Assembly (NCBI RefSeq): GCF_052324685.1
Contig: NC_135222.1
Span: forward strand, 6,533,914 to 6,597,913
Source of the DNA: Brachyhypopomus gauderio
Taxonomy: Eukaryota; Chordata; Actinopteri; Gymnotiformes; Hypopomidae
Direction of reading: 5' to 3'
DNA length: 64,000 nt
Positions 1-14,718 of this stretch are shown here, in pieces. Position 1 is the first letter of the stretch. Every line of letters starts with the position of its first letter. The position numbers were made by a program, and so were the translations under genes. A model generated the notes under the pieces. That model saw only the letters and a list, made by a program, of their open reading frames with translations, did not search any database and was not told where the DNA came from.

Positions 1-446
1 AGGGCAGTGAATGTAAATCCTACCTGGTTATCTCACTGATTTCTTGATTTTCCTAGAAGTATTTGTATGTGAAACATGACTCCCCACCACACTGCATGCA
101 GCACAGTTCTTATAAAGAAAACTTTCAGATTGAGTTCATTCCTCACACACAGAGTAGGTTGCAGGTTATAACGGTGACTCATGGGAATGATCACTATTCT
201 TATACAGAAATAACATCCAAATGTACTCGCACATCTGCAGGGTTCATTCTGAGCCCAAAAAAAAAAACCTTCAAAAGGCCCCGTCTCCGTAACCGTTGTC
301 GGGGTTTACTGAGCCAAGACGCAGGGGAAACCCAAGGAAGGGCACATCCTGCTGACGAGAACAAAGACCACCAGCTGCAGCCAGCTCCAGTGCAGGGCTC
401 ATCAGAATGCGTTTTCACATGCGTACCTGCACGTCTCTCCCCCCAG

Positions 447-1719
447 GGCTCTACCAGTTTATTCGGCCGCACCACAAGAAGCGGTACGACGAGAGGTGCC
501 TGCTTCTCACGGGCCAAGGCTGCGGCTACAAGGCCGAGCACTCGCTCTCTCGGGAGGAGAGGGAGACTCTCTCGCAGCGCACGGGTAACACCTGCTCCTC
601 GTTTCCAGGCAACTGCACTGTTGACAACCCGCCAGCGACGGAACTGTTGAGGAATACGGATGTCTGTCTGCTTGATCATGCCAGCACGATCTTTTCTTTC
701 AGCCAAAGTGGGGACTGCTGAGGTGGGCCAAAGCAAACAGCTAGATGCAAGTAAACAACTGAATCATGGTGGACCTCATTTGGGAGCTCACAATCCGTGT
801 AAGGGTAAGTGTGGCCAAATTGCATAGATTTGTTCGGCATTTAAGAATATATGAAAAATAGTAGTATTTGTTGTGTGTGTGTGTGTGTTCGTTCGTGTTC
901 TTTTCCAGGCCAGAAGTCCCAGCAGTCAGGCAAGGGCAGCCAGTTCAGTGCGTCTCTGGTGTCTGATGTAAAGAAGGCCATTGGAGCTGTTAAAACCAAT
1001 CAACTATTTGTAGCATTGCAGACATACAAGAAAACAAATAATTATGAACAGATGGTGTCAACAGTTGTGGGGCTGTTGACGGAACGAGATGAAGACATTG
1101 TCCTTCTGAGACGTGAGTCCCTCTACATCTGTCCTTGTCTATGTGCCGAGGTAATAAAACACTTGTATAGAGGAATGTCAAAATCTAACTACTTTTTTGT
1201 TTTTTTTTTTAAAGGGTTAGCTGTGTTCATTCCAGCACACCATGCTCAGCAGTTCTCAGAGATGTTGAGCTCACTGACTGGAAGTTCCTCTGTGATGTGC
1301 CAGGACTCGGATGAAGCTTCCAGCACCCCAGTCCCAGGTAGACTTCAGCTCGTATTCACTCTGACTCCAGCGACGTGCACTCTGCTATACCCTTTCAAAT
1401 AAAAATATAAAATATTCAAATGATTAATAAATTATCATAAATAATAAATAATGATTATTTATTATTAGGGCCGGAAACTCTGACATCTAGAAAACACATT
1501 ATTTATATAAAGATTTTGATATAGGTATCCCATCCTGAAAACTGAAACATTTATTGTTCCTAATTGCTGTTATTATAATGTTAAATATTTTAATCTTGCG
1601 AGTGTATTAGTGTTAACCCGTGTTTGAATTTGACAGATTCACAGCTCTCTGCAGGAAAATCACAAAGCAAGATATCATCCTTCTTCTCCTACCCAGGGAG
1701 ATCCCATCCGCCATCCTGA
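447..1719 (+). CDS. rtel1: Regulator of telomere elongation helicase 1, C-terminal exons (5' partial)
   Basis: Five terminal exons are visible: 447-584, 703-804, 909-1112, 1215-1337 and 1637-1719 (stop TGA). All are bounded by AG/GT and all phases fit. The helicase core lies upstream of the window. The first exon carries the end of the first harmonin-like domain ([12 protein letters not shown] and [13 protein letters not shown], both close to human RTEL1). Exons 3 and 4 encode the second harmonin-like domain ([19 protein letters not shown] through [14 protein letters not shown]). The last exon holds QSKISSFF, a full Q-x-x-I-x-x-F-F PCNA-interacting box, 10 residues before the stop. RTEL1 is a nuclear Fe-S helicase of the DEAH family that unwinds T-loops, D-loops and G-quadruplexes; the PIP box couples it to the replisome. 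The protein ends like the shorter vertebrate isoform, without a C4C4 RING. Gene identity is secure; the upstream exon junction at 447 is inferred. Confidence 0.92.
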
Positions 1720-2587
1720 TTCATATAATTTCTCTTAGACTCTGTACTGTGAAGCAGAGCAGTTATTTTACATGTTTTGTATCTAAATGGACTGTTTTAC
1801 TAAAAGATCATTGTGATTCTGTTTTAATAATACTAACTATTTTAAAATAAGCACAATGACATTTTCTTCTTAAAAGATACATTAAAGTATTTTTGTACTA
1901 TTTTATGTCTGTTTTTTTTTAACCGAGTTTAACTGTACAAAGTTTAATATTGAACAGAAAGCGAATGGGACTCTTATTTGTTTCTGCAGTTCAACTTCCT
2001 ATTTCACGTCACGAAGGTCACAGTTCAATGTGCTTTTCGATTTGCTCTTGGCCAAACAGGGGCTAGACCATTCAAAGGAGACAAAACGTAAAAAAATCGG
2101 TATTGATTCGGTTTGATTTCATATACGATGTTTCTGAATTACGATAGACTAAACAAATTTGTAGCCAGATTTGTTAGCAGCTAGCTAGACAAAGGCTACA
2201 AAACCGGTATTAACTCGCGCAGACGTTTTGTTTAGCTAACCGTCCAGCCCGGTACCTGTGAGTTGGGTCTCAACCGCACACTGCCTTTCATGGGCGGTTC
2301 GGTGTTTTTTAAGAGTCCGACACAGTCTGTACGAGTCCTGGTACCCCTGAGAGTACAGGCGACTATCGGACGGTAGCTAGCCAGCTTGCTCATTACAAGT
2401 GCTGAAGTCGCCTGGGGTTCTTCAAATGTCAACAAAGCTTGAAAAGAAAATATAAACGTGGCAGGACCGTTAATTTAGGCAAATATGTTCAAACGAGGAG
2501 CTGTGCTTCAAACGTCCCCTCGCCAATGACATTTCTTTCACAGTCAGATGTCATAATAACTAATATTAATAATAATAACTTCTCAAA
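1720..2587. other. rtel1-zgpat intergenic spacer with zgpat promoter
   Basis: The first ~200 bases are AT-rich rtel1 3'UTR. From about 2000 to 2520 the sequence becomes more GC- and CpG-containing and should hold the zgpat promoter and 5'UTR. I see no coding exon and no cysteine-rich stretch that could be an rtel1 RING exon. In human, TNFRSF6B and ARFRP1 lie between these two genes; neither is here. Confidence 0.6.
1881..1886 (+). promoter_or_regulatory. Probable rtel1 polyadenylation signal (ATTAAA)
   Basis: ATTAAA lies 162 bases after the rtel1 stop in AT-rich sequence, followed by T-rich tracts. It is a common variant of the polyA signal. Position is plausible, but cleavage cannot be shown from sequence. 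Confidence 0.4.
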
Positions 2588-4993
2588 ATGGATGAAGGCA
2601 GTCTGGAACAGGCCATCGAAACTTACAGTGCACAGCTACAGCAGGTCGAGGCCGCACTGGCCTGTGGCCTGAGCTCATCAGAGCAGGCAGACCTGCTCAC
2701 CTTGAAAGAGGACCTGTCACAGCTCATTGAGCTCACCAAGTCCAGCCTGGTGTCTGTGAAGAAGAGCCAGCTGTTGGCTTCTCTTGAGGACCCCTCGCTA
2801 TACCAGACTGGACCGGCTGACTCCCAAGAGCAGCCTAATGACGGCACTTTAGATGACGAGTTTGCTGCGTTCTACGCCGAGCTGCCAGAAGGTAATCGGG
2901 AGGCAGAGCTAAGCTCTAAACCGGGTGAAGATCAAGAGGAAGAGGAGGAAGAAGAAGATATAAGTGGCACTAAAGTACGAGCGCCTTACCGCACGTCATG
3001 GGGGACTTTGGAGTATCACAACGCCATGGTAGTGTGTTCAGAGGAGGCGGATGGAGAGGAAGGCCGTGTGAGAGTGCTTTACCTTCACCCCACACACAAA
3101 GCCATGAAGCCCTGCACATTCTTCCTGGAGGGAAAGTGCCGCTTCATGGACTCCTGCAGGTGCATACATCCCTTTGAAGGAACTGAACTTGTTTTAATGT
3201 AGTTGTTTTTTTTCATGTTTATCTTTAATATTTTTAAAGAGCTGAGGGCAGTGGTACCTGGGTTTTTTATTTTTAATTAGTTGCTTAATTATTGTTGAAA
3301 GTATATCATGCTGTCGGGATTTTAAGTTTGTTTGATCTTTACTGGTGGTGTTTAGGAAGCCTCTTCGGTGTGTCATTTTTATTTGACCACTGGATTCAGA
3401 AATGATAATTCAGCCGTACCTGTGTGTGCGTTTGCTTCCTCTCAGGTACTCTCATGGGGAGGTGGTCTACGTGTCCGAGCTGAGGGGCTTTCTTGAAGCA
3501 GAACTTACAAACATGCAGGAGGGGTCCTCATGTTTAGCCAAGCATGAAGATGGCATATGGTATCCTGCCAAAATCACAGGTGCAGTTCCTCATTCATTCT
3601 CTCATCATGTCTCAGTCATTTTTATTACACTGGTCTAAGACTGCTGATTAGACCCCCCCCCCCCCCCCCCCCCCCCCCCCGTTTGACTTTTCTAGGAAGT
3701 CATGCCTTTTTGATGGTTTAGGTGTTGACACATTTGTCCCTTTGCTGTGGCCAGGGATCGAGGACGGTATCTACACAGTGAAGTTTGACTCCTTGCTCCT
3801 GAAGGAAGCTGTCCTGGAGGCTGACAGCATTATGCCTCCTCTGCGGCAGGAAGACTCCTCTTCTTCCTCTTCGGACTCAGAAGACGACCCTGAGCAGTGT
3901 GACGTGGCTTATGCTAAAGGTTCGTCTTTAGCTCCCCTGCGGTACCTAAAAATTCCCCACAGGATTTATCGGCAAGAGTGTATTAATTCCTTAGCATTAG
4001 TTGCATGGCATCCTGTTTTTTTTTTTGCTTCTATCAGACATTTACCTTATAATGTTCTGTCACATAAGCTGATCCATGGCTTGTTTCTCTCGCTCTTCAG
4101 TTTTTGGTTCCTGTAAGGAGGATGACATGGCTCAGGTCAACAGCTCAGAGTTCTGTGGCTGGGAAGCACACACTCGAGGCATTGGCTCCAAGCTCCTGCT
4201 GAAGATGGGCTATGAGTTGGGGAAAGGTAGGAGAGTCCAGTAGAGGACCACACGACACCATTAGAATCATGCGAGGTATTAACGTTATTATTTTGGCAGC
4301 AGTTCAGTGTTCCCTGGCCAAGATTTCAGACTCGCGTGCGTCTCACCAGGTTTGGGGAAAACACTTTCGGGCCGCGTGGAGCCCGTGCAGGCAGTCGTGC
4401 TCCCGCAAGGTCGCTCGTTGGACCAGTGTGCCGAGCTGACACTGCGCAAAACTCGGGCCGCCGTCTCCAAAGAGAACCCGACCACGGGCAAGCGCAAGAC
4501 GAAGAGGAAGCGAACATCGGCGTCGTCGAAGCCCAACGTATTCGACTTCCTGAATTCCAAGCTGGGAGACGGCGCAGAAGGCTCCTCTGCTTCCTCAGCT
4601 AGCTCCTCAGCCCGTGGGGTGGAGGTCTACCAGGGTGGACAGGGCACCAAACGCTTGCTGAACGTCCAGCTCTTTCAGACAGCTGAGAGAGTGAATCAGG
4701 TGGAACGAGAGATCCAGCAGCTCACTGCATCTCTGAAGAGGCGAAATGGGAGGTAGGCAATGCTCTCACCCTGTGACCTCTCACCCCAAGATCTCTTAAT
4801 TCACATGGCCCTTTGTGTTCTCCACAAGTGCATTCACTCTCTCTCTCCCCTCAGGGATGCTACCTTGCTGAGCCGTCTGGAGGAGAAGCTCTCGGCATCT
4901 CGTAAGCTCCTACATCAGCTGAAGACCCAAGAGCAGTCCATCCAGAGGGCTCAAAACAAAGCCAACACGCACAAGAAAATGACCGAATTCTGA
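2588..4993 (+). CDS. zgpat: Zinc finger CCCH-type with G-patch domain protein
   Basis: Six exons: 2588-3159, 3446-3579, 3755-3919, 4101-4226, 4350-4752 and 4855-4993. They join in phase to 512 residues; human ZGPAT is 531. Order of parts: an N-terminal helical segment starting MDEGSLEQAIETYSAQLQ, an acidic run (residues ~117-125), a CCCH finger split by intron 1 (C-x7-C-x5-C-x3-H, ending CRYSHG, residues ~177-195), a Tudor-like stretch (LAKHEDGIWYPAKIT and following, ~210-260), a serine/aspartate-rich linker, a G-patch spanning exons 4-5 (TRGIGSKLLLKMGYELGKG, ~315-360), and a C-terminal coiled coil ending KKMTEF. In mammals it is a nuclear repressor that recruits the NuRD/Mi-2 complex, and it also associates with spliceosomal components. 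The ATG at 2588 is the first in frame and begins the conserved N-terminus. The gene is intact. Confidence 0.95.
3653..3680. repeat. Poly-C tract in zgpat intron 2
   Basis: An uninterrupted run of about 28 C on the plus strand lies 75 bases upstream of exon 3. It is a mononucleotide microsatellite, so its length is likely variable and error-prone in assemblies. Confidence 0.9.
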
Positions 4994-5195
4994 TCTCCCA
5001 CATGGGAGGACAAATGTCCTGTCGCCTTTTTTTGTACTAATGATTTAATTAGAGGTTGGGTTAAGCTGTGATGGAGACAGTGACAGATAATGTTAATTTG
5101 GCACTTTGGTTAATAACACCAACTCCTCCAGAGGAGGAATACAGAAACTCTACAAATGCCTTTTTTCCAGTTGCCTGGAAAATATTCTAAACTGT

Positions 5196-5201
5196 ATTAA
5201 A
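5196..5201 (+). promoter_or_regulatory. Probable zgpat polyadenylation signal (ATTAAA)
   Basis: ATTAAA occurs about 200 bases after the zgpat stop and is followed at once by a T-rich downstream element. This would give a short 3'UTR, which is sensible for a gene convergent with chrna4. Confidence 0.5.
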
Positions 5202-6280
5202 GTTTTTTTTTTTCTCCAGAATTCTTGGGATGTTTTTAGAAGTCTTCTTCCCTTGGACTAGGATATTTTTTGGATCGCTTCTCATGTATTTAATTAAAGT
5301 TTTTAAAGTTGTGTTCCTTCCACCACGGTCTGCTCACTCCAGCAGGCTGGCGGTGCTCTGTGTAGGTGGAGGAGATACAGCGGAGTTGGAGCTGATGGGA
5401 ACGGCAGGCTGAGCGGTTGGATTCTTCATGTTCTGTAGCCCAGAAATCAGGCTCTATTTTTGTGCACTCTGTTGTGTTATTAATGTGCTCTGTAACTTCC
5501 TCCCAGGAAAGGAGAACGGGGTGTATTAAGCTAATGAATATGCAGCACATTGTGCAACTTAATGTGAGAAAACGCGATGCTGGGATGCTGTTCTCTTCCA
5601 TCTGTGCACTTTCAATTATTTTGGTTTGCAAAACAGCTTCAAGTATTCAGGTCAGCCACATTTGTTTTGTTTTATAGTCTTGCAATGAGAAGTCAGGCAG
5701 ATTTAAAACTGCACGTCCGCTGCTCTGGATAGCGTCCTTGATGTAATTCAGCGATGCCCTATTAGTTCATCTGGGCGAGCCTTATTAGTAAACAAGCAAG
5801 GTGTCCTTTATATCTGAGGTCATTTTGCATCTAAAATATTGACAGGTAACAAGTTAACATATTGGAGAAGAATTGTATTGTAAACAATGTATTTTCTATA
5901 AGCAGTTGAATATGAAAAGGTCAAGATTTTGATGGAATATATTTAGAAAAATCAACACTTTCTATGTTGTGTTAGTTGTAATTCATCGCAATTGGGCGGG
6001 TGATGCGTGCCACTTTTGCGTGTGTTCAGGCCATTCATGCACTCTGTCCAGACACGAACAGCTACTCTGCATTCTACAACCTTCCGAACATTAATTTAAT
6101 TTTGCTCATCGACATCGTCATTTCAGACAACCTGTTTTGCACCAGCAGGAGTTGAATGGGGGTGTTGCCCAGGGCTGCTTTAAGCAGACAGACAGCTGAG
6201 AGAAGTTGCAAACTGTTACTGTTTGCTAGGCCTGCGACCAAAACACAAGTTCACAACAGGAAGCAAATGTATTAAAATCA
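5202..6280. other. Convergent intergenic spacer between zgpat and chrna4
   Basis: About 1.1 kb between the presumed 3' ends of zgpat and chrna4. Short open frames around 5230-5680 show no family similarity that I can recognise and no splice logic. I see no RNA gene or transposon here. Confidence 0.5.
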
Positions 6281-6286
6281 TTTATT
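6281..6286 (-). promoter_or_regulatory. Probable chrna4 polyadenylation signal
   Basis: TTTATT on the plus strand is AATAAA on the coding strand, about 510 bases past the chrna4 stop codon. It is the first canonical signal noticed downstream of the gene. Confidence 0.4.
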
Positions 6287-6795
6287 GGCATTTTTTAACC
6301 TGCAAAATCAACTCTAGCAGAGTACAAAACCATAACTAGAGTTTTTAGGACTTTTAATACACATTACAAAGCTGCCTATTCTATGTCCAAGTGTTTAATG
6401 TAAATGAAGTGTTCTCTTTCACGGGTATATTGCATCTTTATAGATGCGGGATGTAATAGCAACTGCATTAAATTGATCTAATGTGGATGGAATAACACAG
6501 TGATGACGAGTATCTGTCAGGCGACACAGGCAGCTCTACTGTGGCAGACTGGACATCGCTGAACAGACAGAAATGAATCTTCTGCTTCATAACGACAAAG
6601 AAATATAAACCGACCTTGACCAGACGCGTCGTCGTGGCGGCCATGCAGGACACTACGTAACGCACTAGTGTGAGATCATATCTGCACAGTCCAAATGATA
6701 GAACATCAGTTCTATTGAAGACACAACAGTGACTGGCAGGTCTCCTCGCCATCTTCCTCCTGTTCCTGTCTCAACGCTGAGATCAGGAGCATAAT

Positions 6796-10805
<4,010 letters not shown>

Positions 10806-13800
10806 TCTGGCCCGTAGCAGCAGGGTGGCAGGCAACTGTATAGTTCTTCTGTTTCCTGCGCAGGAACTCGGACCTGAAACATTTCTCAGATTGTTAGATC
10901 CAGGCTAAAATTCTTCCTTTCAGATCTAAGTGGATTGTTATTATAGCATTTCATTTATCCATTGGTTTTTAACAGAGTTGGCATTTCAAAATTAAAGCCT
11001 TGATTTTCAATCACCTAATGATCTTAGGATATCAGGATATGAGGCAGTAGACCAGCTTCTACGTGCAGAGAAGAACGTGTGCGTCCACTGACACGGCGCA
11101 TCAGCTCTGGTGGTGTCGCTTATGTTTTTGCTCTCTTGTTCTTTATACTACCCCCTGTCACCGTCTCCCACTTTGCCCCTCCCTCTCTCTCTTTCTCTCT
11201 CTCACACTCTCTCCCTCTCCCTCTTCCTCTATCTCTATCTCACATTCTCTCCCTCACCCTCTTCCTCCTTCTCTCCCCCTCTCTCTCTCTGTCTCTCTAC
11301 ACACCCACCTTCCAATATTGCCTTATTTAGCTGAATAACTATGATACACTGGTGTGGGAGCAGCATTGTGTGTGTATGAGAAGGTGTGTGTGCGTGTGTG
11401 TGTGAAGAAACTGACTGAGTCAGTTTTTTTGGTATCTAAACCACAAGACATTAGTTACAAGGCTTATAGGGCGGTTGAAGTTGTACAGTTTTACAGAACT
11501 GCGCTGCAAAAATATTTTTGAAATTACGGCACGTGTCAAGAGGAGGTGTAGTTCAAAGGAAGTGACCTTGGAACCAATATGACTAAGCATGTGAGCAGAC
11601 CGGTAATGTACTGCAGTGACTCCTTTCAGATGTCTGGGAAAGCGATCTGAGCGTGCAGGACTTGATCCGAGGCCAAGAGGAGCCCAGGACGCACCACGCC
11701 TGCTAATTACACAGACCGATCACTGATAGGCCACCGCTCTGCCACGCCAAGGCTGTCACGCATCGATTTTACAATGATACAATAATCTACCAATGATCAA
11801 TTCTGCCTTAAAATGTGAACTCGTCTTACAGTTCCACAGAGGCAAACATGTTTTTCTGTCATGCAAATAGCTACATACACTGCTCATCTCTAGAAGGCTT
11901 TCACCCAATGGATGTGCTATTTAGACTTTAACCGTGGAGTTCTTAAACAAAGAATAACATGTTAAACTGGAATAAAGAAATTACTGTCCTGTGTTGATGT
12001 AGGCTCTGTTCACACCTTCTGGAGCTAGTCTATAAATTGATTATGCAGCGGTCTAGAAGTGTATTGCTTGTTAATGTATGGAAGAGCGACACAAACAAAC
12101 AAACAAACACACACACACACAAACTGCCTTCAATTCCCATTAAAAGGGAAGTAAGTGTGTTTTTCTTTCTCAGGTTAAAAGCATCACTGACAGCACACTG
12201 GGCCTTGCAGGGTGCCGTTGTCATTGTAAGGCGTAGAATAGGAATTTGGCCTCGTCAGAATGCCATGTGCAAACAAGCAGGGAGCATTGTCCTTCAAGGC
12301 AATGAACTCAACCTTGAGTTGCAATATCAAGACTTTCATTATGCGCCACCGAGATGTGAGGGTCCAGCAGCAGGCTTCGTGTTCTCCTCCACCACCAAAC
12401 CCAGTGGCCAAGATCAATATCACTCTGATTAAACTTGACATTCTGCACATTGGACATCATTGCTCATTTAGTGTAATGGAATGTAGTGTTATGTCTGCTT
12501 TGATCAATATTAATACATTCCCTGCATTAACATGAGTTATATCTGGGAGCGACTATTCGAGCTGAAGGTTTATTGAAGAGACTTATTGATTAACCTCCGC
12601 CAAACAATGTAGCAAGTTTTATTAAGTCCAAATTATGTACACATACACCCAGCCTAGTGTTAAAGAAAAACCACCGTCTGACTATCCGCTTTCGCCTCCC
12701 AAACTAATTCAAGGTGGTTGTGCTGATATTGGTGTTGTGTTGACACCTGTTTTCAGGTCCTCTCGTGCAACAATATGACGGGATCATAGATAACGACCTT
12801 AAAAGCAGTAGCCTTTTGTGGAAAATGAAGTCGTGGAGGCCTTATGAAGCTTGGTAGCTGCCAGGGGTCCCTTCGGGGTTTCTGACGTTTGCGGGATCTT
12901 TCAGCACACGTGGGGGACGATGCAAAGCATTCGCGCGCTGTTCTTAAGGCTGACAGCCGGGAGCCTGCTGGGTTAGAGATGGTGGGGGACGCGTGGCTAA
13001 TCCATCAAGTGACGGGCAGCATCATCGGCAACACATCTGCTTGGCGTGACCTTCGGCCTCGGCAAGGTGCCTCTGTGCTGACAGATCGCAGTGAAGCCCT
13101 GCCTCCCCCCCTCCAAGGAGCATGCATTATTTCTCACAATAGATTGACATACAGCTAAACACGCACACATAAATATAAATACGCTCGTATGCAATAAAGT
13201 TTTATTAATACAGTTTCTGCTTTAGGATTGAAAATTGCAATATTTATGAATGGAGTAACGCTGTTGTGTATTTGAAAGTGTAATTGGTGCAAATAAAAGC
13301 AGTCAAGAAAGGCGGTTTTCAAATGTGAAATGTAAAAGCATATATTTTGTGAAGTAATTCAGGCTTGTATTAGATGTGTTGTCTCTATTGAATATGTGTG
13401 TTGATGTTAGAAAGAGACAGATAGGCCGATACCACTTTTCTTGATCTAACAGATTCATCAATAAATTTTTCATTGGCCTTCACCTAAAGCACAGTGAGGT
13501 CCACAGACATCAATCTAGTCATTCGTTTGCCCTAGAAAACTGCAAAAGTACCATTGGCTTTCCACAAAAAAAAAAAAAAAAACATGAAAAAAATAATAAC
13601 AAGAGAAACCAGCCTGTGCAGCTCATACGACAGCAACTACTGTCCTGAAGCCCAGAGGTCATTATCCACCAAACACAGACACAGACACGCCACTCCGAGC
13701 TGTCCGTACATCTACCGACTGACGGAGCAGTGTGGAACTCTCTGTGCTGGCCTTTGCTGAGACAGTCAGGTCAGTCGTTAGTGGAAACGATATGCCACCA

Positions 13801-14718
13801 TATTTCTGTACAAAATTTGGAGTTCACTTTCGAGCAAGGCCTCAGAGGACTGTGTGCTCAGCAGGGAGATCTGAGCAGAGAGAGGAAGACTGTAAATGAT
13901 CCACCAAGATCTGTCGCAGTTTTCATATTATTCATGAATGCAGGTTATGTGAATTACAGTGGTCAAGGTGACTGTCCCGGTCTGCTCATTTGCACTCCTT
14001 TGTATTTTCATGTCGAATCTCAATGGAAATTCAGCAGTAAATCTTTCATCCTCTAACTGGGCTTCTTGCTGATCGCTTGTTAAATTAGCTGTCATCCATT
14101 TAAAGGTTACTTAAGTGGCACCGATACAAGTATAATGATTTCCAAGTTGCCTGTCTGAACTTTGAAGAGGTTGTGCTCTGGGGTCCATGCTGTCTCTTTT
14201 TCTCTCAGTCTTTTACCTTCCGTATCTCTCTTTCTTTGTTCTGTTCTTTTCTCCTTCTCTCTCATACACACAAACATGCACACACATTGTGTCTTTCTCT
14301 CATTTCTCAGATTCCTATTAACTTCAGTGTTCCATCACCTGCTGTGATATTAATGAACACAATGGCTGAGACCCAGTTGGTGCATTTGCAGACACACGAG
14401 GAACCCTATAGAGTGGTAACAGGAAAACATGCAAGTGATAACCAGTCAAAAACACTGAGGGAGGATTTGTTCATATCTGTATGGTGGAGTGTTTATGTGC
14501 TGGCACTGGCTAAATTTGTTACAGCCTCCAAACATAGCAATGCTTGCTCTGAATGAAGTGAAAGAAAAAGCTTTCTGCTCCTCTTTTCCCACGATTCAAT
14601 AGTACCTGGCATAAAGAACTAACCTCTGAAGTTAAACCCCCCTGAAGCCTTGTTTAGTATTGCTATTTTGCTGTAGTGTTGATGCTATCTTTAAGGACTC
14701 CCGATTTAAACATACTTG
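10806..14718. other. Spacer upstream of chrna4, no gene recognised
   Basis: This holds the chrna4 promoter region (no TATA box or RE1/NRSE site that I could recognise), a CT-rich tract at 11169-11298, a short CA run near 12100-12120 and a poly-A tract near 13566. Open frames such as those at 12037-12432 and 13730-14056 lack family similarity and splice structure. A moderately GC-rich stretch at 12880-13120 stands out from its AT-rich surroundings but is unexplained. Confidence 0.5.
11169..11298. repeat. CT-rich simple repeat
   Basis: About 130 bases made mostly of imperfect CT and CCT units, located ~360 bases upstream of chrna4 exon 1. The three overlapping open frames here are a product of the repeat. 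Confidence 0.85.

Noticed and set aside
63-736. Long overlapping open frames on both strands at the left edge
   Set aside because: They are shadows of the rtel1 exon at 447-584 and its flanking introns; only the frame with [12 protein letters not shown] matches a family.
10806-11160. RE1/NRSE silencer expected near a neuronal receptor gene
   Set aside because: I looked for both half-sites upstream of chrna4 exon 1 and found no convincing match.
11063-11338. Three overlapping Ser/Leu-rich frames
   Set aside because: Produced by the CT-rich simple repeat.
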